From Aquificales bacterium (GTDB lineage: Bacteria > Aquificota > Aquificia > Aquificales > Aquificaceae), in assembly GCA_015491275.1 (NCBI GenBank), contig WFWF01000124.1, positions 1 to 21,431 of the forward strand: a DNA stretch of 21,431 bases. Reading direction: 5' to 3'. The notes below the pieces were generated by a model that saw nothing but the letters and a program-made list of their open reading frames with translations, did not search any database and had not been told where the DNA came from. Of the stretch, positions 21,243-21,431 are shown piece after piece. Position 1 is the first letter of the stretch, and each line of letters begins with the position of its first letter. A program made the position numbers and the translations under genes.

Positions 21243-21431
21243 ATGTTTTTTACATACTTTCTTTAATTTTTTTGTGTTTACTTTCGTGTACTTCACGAAG
21301 TGAGCTTACCGTGGCGGTTGGGGGAACTTCCGCGGAAGTAAACTATTGGTACAGGATTATAAAGGAATTTGAGAAAAGAGAAGGAATAAAGGTAAGGATT
21401 ATAAGACAAGTTTCGGACAGCGATCTTAGAA
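21239..21431 (+). CDS. Solute-binding lipoprotein of an ABC transporter (5' part only)
   Basis: ATG 21239 overlaps the gspC stop and opens a frame that runs off the right edge (64 codons seen). It begins with a lipoprotein signal (NVFYILSLIFLCLLSC, acylated C17). The sequence LTVAVGGTSAEVNYWYRII then KEFEKREGIKVRIIRQ is the standard start of a family-1 extracellular solute-binding protein. Substrate cannot be told; sugar-type relatives are common. No ribosome site is clear, so translation probably depends on coupling to gspC. Confidence 0.75.
   Translation, partial: MNVFYILSLIFLCLLSCTSRSELTVAVGGTSAEVNYWYRIIKEFEKREGIKVRIIRQVSDSDLR

Overview
The window looks like chromosomal DNA from a thermophilic, autotrophic bacterium of the Aquificales (Hydrogenobacter/Thermocrinis-like). 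The reasons are a five-subunit 2-oxoacid:ferredoxin oxidoreductase in the D-A-B-G-E order I associate with the Hydrogenobacter reductive TCA cycle, very compact gene packing, AAGGAGGT-type ribosome sites, and moderate GC with K/E-rich proteins. This placement comes from family knowledge, not a database search. I see no rRNA, tRNA, insertion sequence, prophage or CRISPR array, and no gene-free stretch over 300 bases.

Region 1 (3-128) is the tail of an unrecognised gene. Region 2 (279-10021, plus strand) is one tightly packed run of nine genes behind a single good promoter. It holds five oxidoreductase subunits, a 101-residue acidic protein, the inorganic-carbon pump DabB-DabA, and a PII-like regulator. 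The run appears to join a ferredoxin-dependent, CO2-incorporating enzyme to a CO2/bicarbonate accumulation machine and a candidate carbon or energy sensor. This is the most coherent physiological story in the window.

Region 3 (10022-11543) has phosphofructokinase (minus) and a CPBP membrane protease (plus), whose start codons overlap inside one CATG. Region 4 (11527-12993, minus) is a three-gene unit of exported proteins: a Gly/Met polymer-like protein, an Asp/His heptad-repeat protein, and a probable outer-membrane beta-barrel. It has its own strong promoter and I know no described system that matches it.

Region 5 (13098-15114) is a divergent pair: a DEDD exonuclease (minus) and FtsY (plus), the latter carrying a TPR-like N-terminal extension. 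Region 6 (15115-18463, minus) is an overlapping or abutting run of an outer-membrane protein, leuB, and a large exported protein. Region 7 (18561-20406, minus) has two lipoproteins. Region 8 (20429-21431, plus) has a GspC-like type II secretion protein followed by the start of a solute-binding lipoprotein.

Two themes recur. Several divergently transcribed genes appear to have leaderless or nearly leaderless mRNAs, while most genes inside runs have good Shine-Dalgarno sites. Convergent genes abut or overlap with no room for terminators.
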